Below, one piece after another: positions 33,461-42,201 of a stretch of 64,000 nt of DNA. Both the position numbers and the translations under genes were made by a program. The notes under the pieces are model-generated. The model worked only from the letters and a program-made list of their open reading frames with translations. It did not search any database and was not told the DNA's origin. Every line of letters begins with the position of its first letter. Within the stretch, counting starts at the first letter, position 1. Origin of the DNA: a virus; IMG/VR virus record IMGVR_UViG_3300006754_000012, positions 1 to 64,000 of that record; one strand, 5' to 3'.

Positions 33461-35131
33461 GTGGCTGTAAACCTTTACACAGACCACCCAGCTTTTAGAG
33501 TCTGGGATAAGAATAGGTACGGCGGCAAAATGCTTTTGAGCACGTATTGGGCTGACTACCTACGTGCTGATCCAGACCTTAGCCACCTAGTAATGTGTAT
33601 AGATGTTGTGTTTGGTGTAGACAAGCGTGTCTTCATCTCAAGTAGGGAATGTAATACCACCTCTACAGAAACAGGGGCAGAGTACAACTACCTACCTGTT
33701 ATGTCTTCCGAACCGCCTATCTCCAACAGCATTGATATTGGAAGCGGCAACAGTTCTGCCAGAAGCTTTAGTTTCACCCTGCCGAATGAGCTTGTAGATG
33801 CGGCATCTTTAATCTCCAAAGGTAGGATGCTTGCTGGTGTAGCGGAGGTTTCTCTACAATACGATGGTGGGGATTATGACAATAGGCTTGTGCTTATGCG
33901 GGGTGAAATGGACAGTGGGGTTAACTTTTTCCCTGCTGACGGTGGTACGATAGAATTCAGCATTACAGATCCTAAAGAGTCAATGGATTTATCTTTACCG
34001 CCTTATGTTGTGGACAATGTGGCATTTAGGCAAGCGCCAAAAGAGTCTATAGGCCGCAGGTATCCTATTGTAGCCAACAGTTATGAATGGGTTCCGTGTA
34101 TTTGGGTGAGCGGGACAGCATCTCTGCAACAATTGATGGTGGGGATAGGGGATCTTGATGTGCAGTCTGGTGGTTCAGACAGCATCTATGTTGATGGCGT
34201 GGCTTACGGGACAACAGATATTACTTACGGGTGGTCTGTGTTTCGTGGAAATGACGATAAAGGGGTGCCTTATACGGGTATCGAGTTTACTAACAATCCA
34301 TCTACGGAATATACCGAAGCAGTATATGTGAAGGTTTCAAGGGGTGTTTCAAGCCAAAACCCAATCGGCCAAGCGCTGTACTTTCTTGAAGAGTACTCTA
34401 CTTTTGGTAAAGCCAGCATAAACTATCAAGCCTTTTCTTTAGCTAACAATAAGGCTTCTTCTTTAAAGTCCACCACATTAGTAAATGCTGGAAGCGGCAA
34501 TGACGCTACAACGCTTTCATTTATAGAACAAGGGTTGCTTGGTTGTTTCCCTATGGTTTCTATGGCTTGGATGCTGGGCGGATACGGCCCTGTATTTGTG
34601 GACAGGAATGGGGCTAAGGTTGGGTTTAAACTTAATGCCCAAACGCACCCTGTCATGGGGAGGGCTACAGCAGTATCCGAAACAGCTAAGAATAAGTCTT
34701 ATAATAGCTTCACTGTTGAGTATAAATTCAATGCAATGGAGAATGTGTACGAAGGCGTTGTTTTAGCCGATCATACCAATAATGCTCTATGTAATGTAAG
34801 CGCACAGAATATCGGGCTAAGGCAGCACATTTCTATACAATGCCCGTACATCAATGACGATCAGACTGCTGGGCTAGTCGTAGACTGGCTTGTATCCCAC
34901 TTAAGCTTGCCTTCGTATTATGTTGAGTATGAATGTATAGCCAGCGCTATGTTTTCTGTATCTTTAGGGGATAATATTTCACTAACTGATGATGAATTTG
35001 GTTGGGAAAACGAGTCTGCTACAATAGTTTCTATTACTTACCAATCAGGGAGGGTCGTTTTGGGCGCTCGTGTTTGGTCGCCGTACTATGCAAAGTTAGA
35101 CGGTGATGTTTCCACTTATTCAATAGCGTAG
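33461..35131 (+). CDS. Tail tip hub-like protein
   Basis: A 556-residue protein (GTG start directly after the upstream stop). The beta-rich pattern, with an N-terminal Y-T-D-H-P-A-F, a central Y-W-A-D-Y-L region and a late W-L-V-S-H-L-S-L-P segment, resembles the baseplate hub or tail-associated proteins downstream of tape measure genes. The late L-G-D-N-I-S-L-T segment is typical of hub proteins where domains alternate. No peptidoglycan-cutting domain is visible. Assignment is by position and pattern. Confidence 0.5.
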   Translation: MAVNLYTDHPAFRVWDKNRYGGKMLLSTYWADYLRADPDLSHLVMCIDVVFGVDKRVFISSRECNTTSTETGAEYNYLPVMSSEPPISNSIDIGSGNSSARSFSFTLPNELVDAASLISKGRMLAGVAEVSLQYDGGDYDNRLVLMRGEMDSGVNFFPADGGTIEFSITDPKESMDLSLPPYVVDNVAFRQAPKESIGRRYPIVANSYEWVPCIWVSGTASLQQLMVGIGDLDVQSGGSDSIYVDGVAYGTTDITYGWSVFRGNDDKGVPYTGIEFTNNPSTEYTEAVYVKVSRGVSSQNPIGQALYFLEEYSTFGKASINYQAFSLANNKASSLKSTTLVNAGSGNDATTLSFIEQGLLGCFPMVSMAWMLGGYGPVFVDRNGAKVGFKLNAQTHPVMGRATAVSETAKNKSYNSFTVEYKFNAMENVYEGVVLADHTNNALCNVSAQNIGLRQHISIQCPYINDDQTAGLVVDWLVSHLSLPSYYVEYECIASAMFSVSLGDNISLTDDEFGWENESATIVSITYQSGRVVLGARVWSPYYAKLDGDVSTYSIA

Positions 35132-35141
35132 CGCGTATAAT

Positions 35142-36020
35142 ATGGCGGCTGAAAAAGAAAGGTTAGTATTACTCAATCGGGCGCGGCACGCCCCGAAGTT
35201 GCGCGATGACGTAACAAACGAAACCCCAAATGGGTACGTCTTAAAATGGGATCAGTCTAGCCTTTCTTGGTACCCATCAGCAGATTCAGAGGGTACTATA
35301 AAATCGGTTGTTGGTACAGCTAACCAAATAACGGCCAACACTGTCGATGGCGTAGTAACAGTTGGTCTTGATCCAAGTATAGAAACCCAGAGTATGAGCT
35401 TATCTGGAAATCTCGCTGTTTCTGGTAAGCAAGTTGCTGGCTACACTGTACCAGGGGATTACCCTTATACTGTCGGTGCGGCGGACTACATAGTTACCGT
35501 CAATACTGCCGAGTCTGCTAAGTCAGTTACCCTTCCAAATGCGGCCACTGCTGGATCGGGTCGTATAATTCATGTTGTAGACCAACTTCCTGGTGGTGGC
35601 GGCGCTGGCGTAAATAAGATTACTATCAATGCTTCCGACCCTACGGGAAGCGGCGGTATCGGCATTGCTGGGGCTAACAGTAAAATAATAGAGACAAACG
35701 GTGGCTACCTTTGCCTTGTGAGCAATGGGCTTGCTACTGGGAGTGGTGGCGGCTGGCTAATCATTAGCGCAAAGCTTAATGACTACGCTTTCTTGGAAAT
35801 AGAAAATGATCTTAGTGGCCAAGTAGATGGTGATCAGACTATATTCAATACAACACAAAGTTATAAAGCAGGAAGCTTGGTAGTGTACTTCAATGGAATG
35901 AGGCAAAGAACGGGGTCGGGGAAGGAAGTTGTAGAAACAACCTCTAGTTCATTCACTACATATTTTGGTGAAGCACCACCCGTTGGGTCTGTAGTTGTTG
36001 CGGTTTATGAACCACTTTAG
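35142..36020 (+). CDS. Tail fibre or tip protein with shared C-terminal module
   Basis: A 292-residue protein with an N-terminal linker to the tail (N-G-Y-V-L-K-W-D is common in fibre N-termini), a central serine-, threonine- and glycine-rich beta region, and a C-terminal module from about residue 220. That module (Q-T-I-F-N, V-V-Y-F-N-G-M-R-Q, Y-F-G-E-A-P-P-V-G) resembles the end of the next protein (36135). A terminator follows. Likely a receptor-binding component. Confidence 0.6.
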   Translation: MAAEKERLVLLNRARHAPKLRDDVTNETPNGYVLKWDQSSLSWYPSADSEGTIKSVVGTANQITANTVDGVVTVGLDPSIETQSMSLSGNLAVSGKQVAGYTVPGDYPYTVGAADYIVTVNTAESAKSVTLPNAATAGSGRIIHVVDQLPGGGGAGVNKITINASDPTGSGGIGIAGANSKIIETNGGYLCLVSNGLATGSGGGWLIISAKLNDYAFLEIENDLSGQVDGDQTIFNTTQSYKAGSLVVYFNGMRQRTGSGKEVVETTSSSFTTYFGEAPPVGSVVVAVYEPL

Positions 36021-36076
36021 ATTAGCCGATTGACTTTAACAGTTTCAATATTAGGCGCAGTCTGATATTGATCACC

Positions 36077-36108
36077 ACAGTTTGCGATGGGGGTTGCAAA
36101 CTGTTTTT
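36077..36108 (+). terminator. Intrinsic terminator between fibre genes
   Basis: ACAGTTTGC (36077-36085) pairs perfectly with GCAAACTGT (36096-36104), followed by TTTTT. The 10-base loop is G-rich. It ends the tail transcript and sets the next fibre gene apart. Confidence 0.85.
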
Positions 36109-36134
36109 ACTAAACCCCACTACGGAGCATTATC

Positions 36135-37778
36135 ATGGCCCTTCAATTCGTCAGATCGCAGATCAAAGATCTTGCAATCGATACATCTAAATTGGCAGCA
36201 AACGCAGTCAACGCAACCAAAATGGATCTAACAGCAACCTATGACTTTACGGGCGGTACGCTTACGGTCGCAACACCTAGTGCTGATGCACAAGCCGCAA
36301 CTAAAGGCTATGTAGATAGCATTGCACAGGGGCTTCACTGGAAAGACTCAGTAGCTGTTTGCGCTAGTGGAAATATTACACTTTCTGGTACACAGACCAT
36401 TGATGGTGTTGCTGTCATTGCTAATGACCGCGTTCTTGTAAAAGGTCAGACAGATGGAACCGAGAACGGAATTTACGTTTGTGCTGTTGGCGCTTGGTCA
36501 CGTTCAACTGATATGAACGCGGCTGGCGAGTTCCTTGGGGCGGCAATGTTCGTTCGCGAAGGTACTGTAAACGCTGATTCTGGTTGGGTTTGTACTAACG
36601 ATGCCGTGACTGTTGGCGTAACTTCTATAGCTTTCGCTCAATTCTCTGGCGCTGGACAGATTGTTGCTGGCCTTGGTCTTGCTAAGACTGGAAACACTCT
36701 TAGCGTGAACGTTGATGATTCTTCTCTTGAGATTTCTGGAGATAGCCTTCAGGTCAAAGCAGGCGGTATCACTTCTGCCATGATCGCTGATGGCGCAATC
36801 GTAAATGCAGACATCAACGCTTCTGCGGCAATTGCATACAGCAAGCTGTCTTTGAACAACTCTGTCACTAACGCTGATTTAGCTGGAAGCATTGCTTACG
36901 GAAAGCTGGCTCTTGGTGGGGCTATCCTCAACAGTGACTTGGCTGGAAGTATTGCTTATAGCAAGTTGGCGCTTACTGGCGCAGTTCTAAATGCTGACTT
37001 GGCTGGAAGTATTGCTAATGACAAGCTGACCAACAACAGCATTACCATTGCTGGTTCTGCAACAGCATTAGGTGGTTCAATCTCAGCTTCAAGCATCTTG
37101 AATGTTGATATGGGAGGTGATTTCACGATTGGTACTCAAGGTGATGACAACGCCGTATTCAGTGGCAAGATCAAGGTTACTGGTAACCAGTTGCTTGATA
37201 ATGCGAACAATGCCGCTGTTTCATTTGATGGTGCTGGAAACATGGCCACAGGCGCTCTTCAGTTGAATGGTAACCTTATCAAAGCAAGCACTGGTGCTTC
37301 TGCAATTACCTTGAGTGGTGCAGACGTAACCGTCGCTGGTGATTTGACTGTTACTGGTGATTTGACTGTTACTGGTGATGATATCACGATGACCACAAAC
37401 ACTGCTGGACACATGCTTGTTGCTGACGGTACTAACTACAACCCTGTAGCTATTAGTGGTGATGTTGCGATGGCATCTAACGGTGTCGTGACCATTCAGG
37501 CAGATGCTGTTGATCCTTCAATGATCGCATTCAGGCCACGTTACCAAGAATTCGCTGGTGATGGTACTGCAACTGTGTTCAACCTTAGCTTCCGTATTTT
37601 GGATGCTAACTGGCGTGTAGCCACTGTGTTCCGTAACGGACAGGCTCTTACCCAGGTTGCTTCTGGTGCTGATGATATAGATGAGTTCCAAGTTGCGGAC
37701 AATGGTTCTGCTACTCAAATCACGTTTGGTGATGCACCAGAGTCTGGTGACGTACTCTACGTGACGTACTTAGCCTAA
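36135..37778 (+). CDS. Tail fibre protein with tandem repeats
   Basis: A 547-residue fibre protein (ATG after GGAG). The N-terminus has A-T-K-G-Y-V-D-S, a fibre attachment motif. Residues about 215-300 contain four near-identical 20-residue repeats built on D-L-A-G-S-I-A-Y-X-K-L-A-L. A second short repeat, G-D-L-T-V-T twice in tandem, is encoded at about 37341-37376. The last 80 residues resemble the end of the upstream protein and are probably the receptor-binding tip. Codon use is that of a highly expressed gene. Expansion and loss of repeats may vary the fibre length. Confidence 0.78.
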   Translation: MALQFVRSQIKDLAIDTSKLAANAVNATKMDLTATYDFTGGTLTVATPSADAQAATKGYVDSIAQGLHWKDSVAVCASGNITLSGTQTIDGVAVIANDRVLVKGQTDGTENGIYVCAVGAWSRSTDMNAAGEFLGAAMFVREGTVNADSGWVCTNDAVTVGVTSIAFAQFSGAGQIVAGLGLAKTGNTLSVNVDDSSLEISGDSLQVKAGGITSAMIADGAIVNADINASAAIAYSKLSLNNSVTNADLAGSIAYGKLALGGAILNSDLAGSIAYSKLALTGAVLNADLAGSIANDKLTNNSITIAGSATALGGSISASSILNVDMGGDFTIGTQGDDNAVFSGKIKVTGNQLLDNANNAAVSFDGAGNMATGALQLNGNLIKASTGASAITLSGADVTVAGDLTVTGDLTVTGDDITMTTNTAGHMLVADGTNYNPVAISGDVAMASNGVVTIQADAVDPSMIAFRPRYQEFAGDGTATVFNLSFRILDANWRVATVFRNGQALTQVASGADDIDEFQVADNGSATQITFGDAPESGDVLYVTYLA

Positions 37779-38239
37779 TGCGAAAAATACTAGTGCGATG
37801 GGATTCCCCAGATGGAACCGCTACTGTGTGTGCTGAAAGGGTTGGTGAACACCAATTACTCCCTTCGCACCTAGTATTATATAATGTGCAGGGGATGGCG
37901 GAATCGTCATTCCCTGCCGTTACTATTGATACGCTGGCTATCAAGCGTGAAGAAATCTCTTACATGGCGGAAGGGAATCAAGAACAAGAGACAAAGGGGG
38001 AAAGTGTTGCTACTGTTGAGCAACAGCCAGTAGCCCCTGTTCCTGTAGAAAAGGGAAAAGCGGAAAAAGCGCAAACTACTGAACAAACCGAAGAAAAGGC
38101 GGAAGTAAAAGTTCCAACTGATTCTGTAAAGAAACAAACTGCTGGGGAGCAATCAGAAAATGGAGCAAATAATAGCGTCATACGCCGCACTCGTCCTAAG
38201 CGCAATCGTCGGACTAGATCACGTAATCCGCAGGTCTAA
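37778..38239 (+). CDS. Hypothetical protein after the fibre gene
   Basis: A 153-residue protein whose ATG overlaps the fibre stop (TAATG), so translation is coupled. The first 65 residues look folded (M-R-K-I-L-V-R-W-D-S-P-D-G-T). The rest is low-complexity: glutamate, lysine, threonine and proline, ending in a basic R-R-T-R-P-K-R-N-R-R tail. It overlaps the next gene by 80 bases. It could be a fibre chaperone or an accessory factor. No motif supports one over the other. Confidence 0.65.
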   Translation: MRKILVRWDSPDGTATVCAERVGEHQLLPSHLVLYNVQGMAESSFPAVTIDTLAIKREEISYMAEGNQEQETKGESVATVEQQPVAPVPVEKGKAEKAQTTEQTEEKAEVKVPTDSVKKQTAGEQSENGANNSVIRRTRPKRNRRTRSRNPQV

Positions 38240-38474
38240 AGACGACACTAAATCTTCGTTCGAAAAAACCGATGAACAACTAGTCTCGTTACGTTCATTT
38301 CGTGATAGGATAGAAGGAGCCAACGCGCTTAAAAGGTTATCTAAGGTTGAAACTCTACAAAGGGCTGATGAAAATGCCCTAATAAGGATCGAGCAAAAAC
38401 TTCAAGCACTAGAGACTATACTTACAGTTTTGGCTGAAGATATTAGGGAAATGGGAAAGAATGATGCAACGTAA
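38160..38474 (+). CDS. Small membrane-anchored coiled-coil protein
   Basis: A 104-residue protein overlapping the upstream gene by 80 bases in another frame. An N-terminal hydrophobic segment (Y-A-A-L-V-L-S-A-I-V-G-L, about 8-22) is followed by a charged helical region with heptad-like leucines. The topology is like that of an inner-membrane spanin or a lysis accessory. The position before the endolysin candidate fits but does not prove it. Confidence 0.55.
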   Translation: MEQIIASYAALVLSAIVGLDHVIRRSKDDTKSSFEKTDEQLVSLRSFRDRIEGANALKRLSKVETLQRADENALIRIEQKLQALETILTVLAEDIREMGKNDAT

Positions 38475-38640
38475 TGATCGAATGAGGCTGCTAGAGCTTC
38501 TAGATGCAGCTAAAAAAGAAGTTTCCGCTGCTAAGGTTGAAGTGGTGCATTGCAAATCTAATAGAGTCAATGGGCGAGTCCTATCAGACGGGGAATACTA
38601 TACCTTTAGTGATAAAAAGGTTATAAACTCTAAAGTCTGA
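38461..38640 (+). CDS. Very small hypothetical protein
   Basis: A 59-residue frame starting at an ATG inside the end of the upstream gene (14-base overlap) with GGGAAAGA just before. The N-terminal half is a charged helix (L-L-E-L-L-D-A-A-K-K-E) and the C-terminal half a short beta pair. It is shorter than usual gene-calling cut-offs. Function unknown. Confidence 0.5.
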   Translation: MMQRNDRMRLLELLDAAKKEVSAAKVEVVHCKSNRVNGRVLSDGEYYTFSDKKVINSKV

Positions 38641-38677
38641 CCATAAGGTTAGTGCTAACCCACCAGATAGGTGAATA

Positions 38678-39280
38678 ATGGGATACTCGTTACCCCCTGT
38701 TTTGCAGCACATTCAATCGCTTGGTTACCGAGTATTTACTACTGGTGCCTACAACCTAAACCTGTTTGGTATTCGTGGCAAAAACCGAGAATCTGATCAG
38801 TTTGATGACTTACTTGGGTGTGCTTATAAAACCGAAGAGGGCGGGGGTTGGCATGTTCGTTATTGGCCAGCCACAACAGACCCAGGCGCATTCTGTTTGC
38901 AAAACCCAACTGTTTATGGGACTGAGCTTGGCACAGCCATTTATAAACCTGGACAATATAGAGGCGTATATGAGGTTGGTATGCACAGAGGTAAATACCT
39001 AGCACTTGTCCAAACAGGGGGTAAAATCAAAGTCTACAGGGATTCCGATAGGGATACTGTATTAGATATGAATGAGTCCTCAGTACAAGAGGGGTACTTT
39101 GGCTGCAATATCCATAAGGCTGGTAAGGAAAGCACTCGCGTTGGAAAATGGAGCGCTGGGTGCCAAGTCCACGCCACCGAAAAAGGCCATTTGGAAATGA
39201 TGGAATTAGTGGGGCTTCAATTGGGCCACCACCCTACATGGAAGAAAGTAACATATACGCTACTAGATCAGTGGTGGTAA
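38678..39280 (+). CDS. Endolysin candidate
   Basis: A 200-residue soluble protein with N-L-N-L-F-G-I-R-G near residue 27, T-T-D-P-G near 66, Y-K-P-G-Q-Y near 89, V-Y-R-D-S-D-R-D near 119, then N-I-H-K-A-G (H146) and W-S-A-G-C-Q-V (C162). The histidine plus S-X-G-C pattern recalls the L,D-transpeptidase (YkuD) active site, and similar phage proteins are found next to holins. It would act on peptidoglycan. A holin-like gene follows at 13 bases. There is no signal peptide, so it would need a holin. The biochemical activity is inferred. Confidence 0.6.
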   Translation: MGYSLPPVLQHIQSLGYRVFTTGAYNLNLFGIRGKNRESDQFDDLLGCAYKTEEGGGWHVRYWPATTDPGAFCLQNPTVYGTELGTAIYKPGQYRGVYEVGMHRGKYLALVQTGGKIKVYRDSDRDTVLDMNESSVQEGYFGCNIHKAGKESTRVGKWSAGCQVHATEKGHLEMMELVGLQLGHHPTWKKVTYTLLDQWW

Positions 39281-39292
39281 AAGGAGAGAGAA

Positions 39293-39502
39293 ATGCCAGA
39301 TAAACTCAAAAGTCGTAAATTTTGGTTCGCCCTGCTTGGTGCAGTGCTACCAATTATTGCTCAATATTTTAGTTCTGAAGTTGAACTAAGTGAAGCTCTT
39401 CAACTTAGTACAGGTGTCATTGCTGCTTACTTGTTTGGTCAAGGGTACGTAGACGGTAAAGCGTTGGAAGGTGTAGTGCCTGAACCGCAAAAAGAAGAGT
39501 AA
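39293..39502 (+). CDS. Holin candidate
   Basis: A 69-residue protein with two likely membrane helices (W-F-A-L-L-G-A-V-L-P-I-I, about 11-27; L-S-T-G-V-I-A-A-Y-L-F-G, about 38-52), a short acidic link and a charged tail. The S-R-K-F-W opening and the later Y-V-D-G-K are like many small phage holins. AAAGGAGAG precedes the ATG. It lies immediately downstream of the endolysin candidate. Confidence 0.65.
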   Translation: MPDKLKSRKFWFALLGAVLPIIAQYFSSEVELSEALQLSTGVIAAYLFGQGYVDGKALEGVVPEPQKEE

Positions 39503-39526
39503 TTATTTTCTCAACGGGGAGAAATC

Positions 39527-39766
39527 ATGAGTCTTAAAGATAAACTAGAAAAACTGAAAGCCAAGAAGCATTCTGCTGTTATTTGGACAGGAATCCTATT
39601 GATCGCAGTTGCAACCCTTCTTGCGCCACTTTGCATTGGTGGTGGAGAAGAAGTGCCACAGGCTGAGCCATTAGCGGCTGTAGAAGATCCAGCAGAAGCT
39701 GAAGAAGCTGAAGAGGCTGAAGAGGCCCCGCTACCAGAAGCGGAAGAAACTCAAGAGGCTGAATAG
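39527..39766 (+). CDS. Single-pass membrane protein with acidic tail
   Basis: A 79-residue protein with a basic N-terminus, one membrane helix (I-W-T-G-I-L-L-I-A-V-A-T-L-L-A, about 18-35) and a tail rich in glutamate and alanine in short repeats (E-E-A-E-E-A). GGGGAGA precedes the ATG. It may belong to the lysis group or be an envelope factor. No family is recognised. Confidence 0.6.
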   Translation: MSLKDKLEKLKAKKHSAVIWTGILLIAVATLLAPLCIGGGEEVPQAEPLAAVEDPAEAEEAEEAEEAPLPEAEETQEAE

Positions 39767-39768
39767 GT

Positions 39769-40035
39769 ATGCAAGAAGGCGTACTACTCGCCCTTGGGGC
39801 GCTGGCGGCTGGGGGTCTAATGGCCCTTATAAAAGCTGCCAGCGCCTTTTTTGCCAAGGGTGAGGGCAGGCCAGTACCAAGCCATAATAAACGTGCTGCT
39901 GAACAACAGGCAACAAATGAGAAAGCTACAGCTACAGCAGAGGCCAAGGTTGCCCATAATGCAGTAGATAATGCAGTTGTTAGCGAAACTCCAGAGCATG
40001 ATATTGTTGCCCTATGGAATAAGGAGAACACTTGA
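39769..40035 (+). CDS. Small membrane protein
   Basis: An 88-residue protein starting 2 bases after the preceding stop. An N-terminal membrane helix (L-L-A-L-G-A-L-A-A-G-G-L, about 5-25) is followed by a soluble alanine- and glutamate-rich helix. The layout suits an inner-membrane spanin, but the outer-membrane partner is not obvious. It overlaps the next start by 4 bases. Confidence 0.6.
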   Translation: MQEGVLLALGALAAGGLMALIKAASAFFAKGEGRPVPSHNKRAAEQQATNEKATATAEAKVAHNAVDNAVVSETPEHDIVALWNKENT

Positions 40036-40442
40036 GCCTGTTACTAATCGGCACAATTATAATGACTATCCCAGAAGCCCCTGTTGCAAGGGAGCCGATA
40101 ACTGATCAGTGTGAAGTGGCTTCGGCGGTAGTTGGTGGGGCTACTATTCCAGCAACCTTGTCTAATAATGGTGTTGGCGTGTGTGGTGCTGTTTGCTTCC
40201 CTACATCTGACGCTGCCGATCTTATAGATATGAAAATCTATAGCCAAGAGCTGTATACTATCTGCTCTGTAGATATTACTACCCTGCAAGCAGAAAATGC
40301 ACTATTGTTAGAAGAGTTGCAAAGACCAGTGCCACTATCAAACCAGCCTTCCTTTAACAGGTGGGTTGGTAGGGGTGAGGGAATAGTGGCTGGTGTTTTG
40401 TTAGGTTTGGCCGCCTGGGGGGTCTACCAGGGGAGAAACTAA
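40032..40442 (+). CDS. Small protein with terminal membrane segment
   Basis: A 136-residue protein that may start at a TTG overlapping the previous stop (TTGA). The N-terminus is hydrophobic (L-L-L-I-G-T-I-I-M, signal-like). Cysteines lie in the middle, then a short coiled part, and a second hydrophobic segment near the end (G-I-V-A-G-V-L-L-G-L-A-A-W-G). It overlaps the next gene at one base. Probably an envelope protein of the lysis region. Confidence 0.55.
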   Translation: MSLLLIGTIIMTIPEAPVAREPITDQCEVASAVVGGATIPATLSNNGVGVCGAVCFPTSDAADLIDMKIYSQELYTICSVDITTLQAENALLLEELQRPVPLSNQPSFNRWVGRGEGIVAGVLLGLAAWGVYQGRN

Positions 40443-40708
40443 TGAGTGCTGAATCACCGTCAAACCTATTAGGTAAATTGCCACCTTGGGCCTTAATGTT
40501 CGTTTACCTTTCTGGCGGTGGGGCTATTGGCGGCCTTGGTATGAACTTTAACCATACATGCCCAGTAATCCCTGAACCTAGTATGGAACTGGCTTTAGCT
40601 ACACTACAAGCGGAAGAATCGCTAAGGGACTTAGAGTCTATGACTCTTAGCTTTAACTTGATCACAGAATTGCTTTCTAAATGCCAAAGAGCTACTTCCG
40701 ATGAGTAA
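40442..40708 (+). CDS. Small membrane protein
   Basis: An 88-residue protein with its ATG overlapping the previous stop (TAATG). A hydrophobic, glycine-rich segment (W-A-L-M-F-V-Y-L-S-G-G-G-A-I-G-G, about 16-35) is followed by a helical tail with leucine heptads. It is the last of the run of small membrane proteins. Confidence 0.6.
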   Translation: MSAESPSNLLGKLPPWALMFVYLSGGGAIGGLGMNFNHTCPVIPEPSMELALATLQAEESLRDLESMTLSFNLITELLSKCQRATSDE

Positions 40709-40793
40709 GTAAAGGCAAGCTGTCTTCATTTAAGAAAAAAGCCGAGGGTGCGTTTTTAAGCCGCCCCCCCTAAAAGTAAGCAGGAGAAAGCTA

Positions 40794-41666
40794 ATGTTAT
40801 GCCTAAAAGAACTGCCAACATCTGCCGAGGGCAGATTGTGCCGAGCAGTCCCAAGAAAAGACGCAACTGGAGATATCTCATGGGATATTGATGTTTCGTT
40901 TAATATTAGGTGTGAGGAAGATGCTTACATAGCCAATGAGTATGTCCCAGGAGCGCTTCAGGCTTGGCACGCTGGTCAAGATGGGTCTAAGGGATCTGTT
41001 AAGTCTACAAGTGGTTATGATCTTGTTCACGTTATTATTGATGACGGTAATAACCAAGAAAAAATCGCGACTGGGCATAGCGATATTAGGCATTGTGTAG
41101 TCAACATAAACGGGCAAGACTCATCATTGGTTGTCCGTTTCAGATTGCACGGGCTTTTGCCTCACGCCGCAAGCGCAATGGTTTATAAGCTTGATGAAAT
41201 CATAGTAGTAAAGCTTTCTAGCCACCAGCTTTCTGTGTTTGGTAATGAAATTTCAAGCGTGTTTGAGAGTCAAATCATAGGTAAAGTTGCTTTAGTAGAA
41301 GTAGGCGAAGATCAGCATTGCGGAATAGTCACTGAAGAAACAGAAGAAAGCGTTAGCCTTGATCTAATAAATGGATCATTGAAAATAGAAAGTCCTTATA
41401 AATTGCTTTCTACAGTAAATGTTATCCCTCAAGAAGGTTTTGCTTTCGATCAACTTCTCGCTTCATATAAAGAAGCAATGGTTAGTATTGGCCGTGATGC
41501 TAGTTGGCATGATTTGATCGAGTCAATGGGGCAAATGTATGCAAGCAACCAATTAGAGGCCAAGGCTTCTGACTACTCTGATGATTTTGCATTTGAGTTA
41601 AATGGTAACGTAATCAAGAACGCAATTTCATTGTGCTCAGAAAGAGAAAGCGAAAATGCCATATAA
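40794..41666 (+). CDS. Hypothetical protein
   Basis: A 290-residue acidic protein after AGGAGAAAG. The first half shows alternating strands (D-I-D-V-S-F-N-I, V-V-R-F-R-L-H-G), possibly a beta-sandwich; the C-terminal third is helical. No catalytic motif is visible. It overlaps the next gene by 11 bases and begins the run that leads into the modification cassette. Function unknown. Confidence 0.7.
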   Translation: MLCLKELPTSAEGRLCRAVPRKDATGDISWDIDVSFNIRCEEDAYIANEYVPGALQAWHAGQDGSKGSVKSTSGYDLVHVIIDDGNNQEKIATGHSDIRHCVVNINGQDSSLVVRFRLHGLLPHAASAMVYKLDEIIVVKLSSHQLSVFGNEISSVFESQIIGKVALVEVGEDQHCGIVTEETEESVSLDLINGSLKIESPYKLLSTVNVIPQEGFAFDQLLASYKEAMVSIGRDASWHDLIESMGQMYASNQLEAKASDYSDDFAFELNGNVIKNAISLCSERESENAI

Positions 41667-41916
41667 AATAACTAAAGATATGATCTTTCATAAAAACTGC
41701 TCAGCCAGTGAAAAAATAACTTTGGCAAAAGGTACTATCGTAAAAGAAGCGCACTGGTCTGAAATGGGTGCTGAAGATTTAGCCGCTTTTAGAAAGCTTG
41801 TTAAAAGGCACCAAGCAAAGCACCCAAATGAGAGAATAGGGTTTTTCCATTACGATGGAAGAATACGATCCGCTGTCTTTAATAAAGGTTTAAGAAGAGC
41901 CAGGGGGTTGTTCTAA
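41656..41916 (+). CDS. Small basic hypothetical protein
   Basis: An 86-residue basic protein overlapping its neighbours at both ends (11 bases before, TAATG after). It has F-R-K-L-V-K-R-H-Q-A-K-H and a C-terminal R-R-A-R-G-L-F, so it may contact nucleic acid. Family not recognised. Confidence 0.6.
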   Translation: MPYKITKDMIFHKNCSASEKITLAKGTIVKEAHWSEMGAEDLAAFRKLVKRHQAKHPNERIGFFHYDGRIRSAVFNKGLRRARGLF

Positions 41917-42194
41917 TGGAAGATAGAATGACTGTTCATTTTATGTCTCTTGAAGACCCTAAAAGGTCTTTACAAGATCCAGCATTAGCGTCCCTTTTGG
42001 AAAAGGGGTGGGTCATTGTCTCACATTTTGTTGTAGAGCGATCAGGTTCTCCAGAAATTGCCTTTGTGCTATCCCCACCTGAATATTCAAATCAGGTCGC
42101 GAAGCTTACCGCGAAATTGGTTATGTTCGGTACGATTGGCGGTGTTTTTATTGGTTCTATAGCCTCTGCTCTTTTTTTAAACTTCCTACAGTGA
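41916..42194 (+). CDS. Small protein with C-terminal membrane helix
   Basis: A 92-residue protein coupled to the gene before it (TAATG). Residues 1-65 are soluble; a hydrophobic segment (V-M-F-G-T-I-G-G-V-F-I-G-S-I-A, about 68-90) ends the protein as a tail anchor. It ends 7 bases before the ParB-like gene. Function unknown. Confidence 0.6.
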   Translation: MEDRMTVHFMSLEDPKRSLQDPALASLLEKGWVIVSHFVVERSGSPEIAFVLSPPEYSNQVAKLTAKLVMFGTIGGVFIGSIASALFLNFLQ

Positions 42195-42201
42195 GTAAAT
42201 A

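Noticed and set aside
40730-40760. Possible terminator before the gene at 40794
   Set aside because: The A-rich and T-rich arms pair imperfectly and the loop region is not stable; insufficient for a call.
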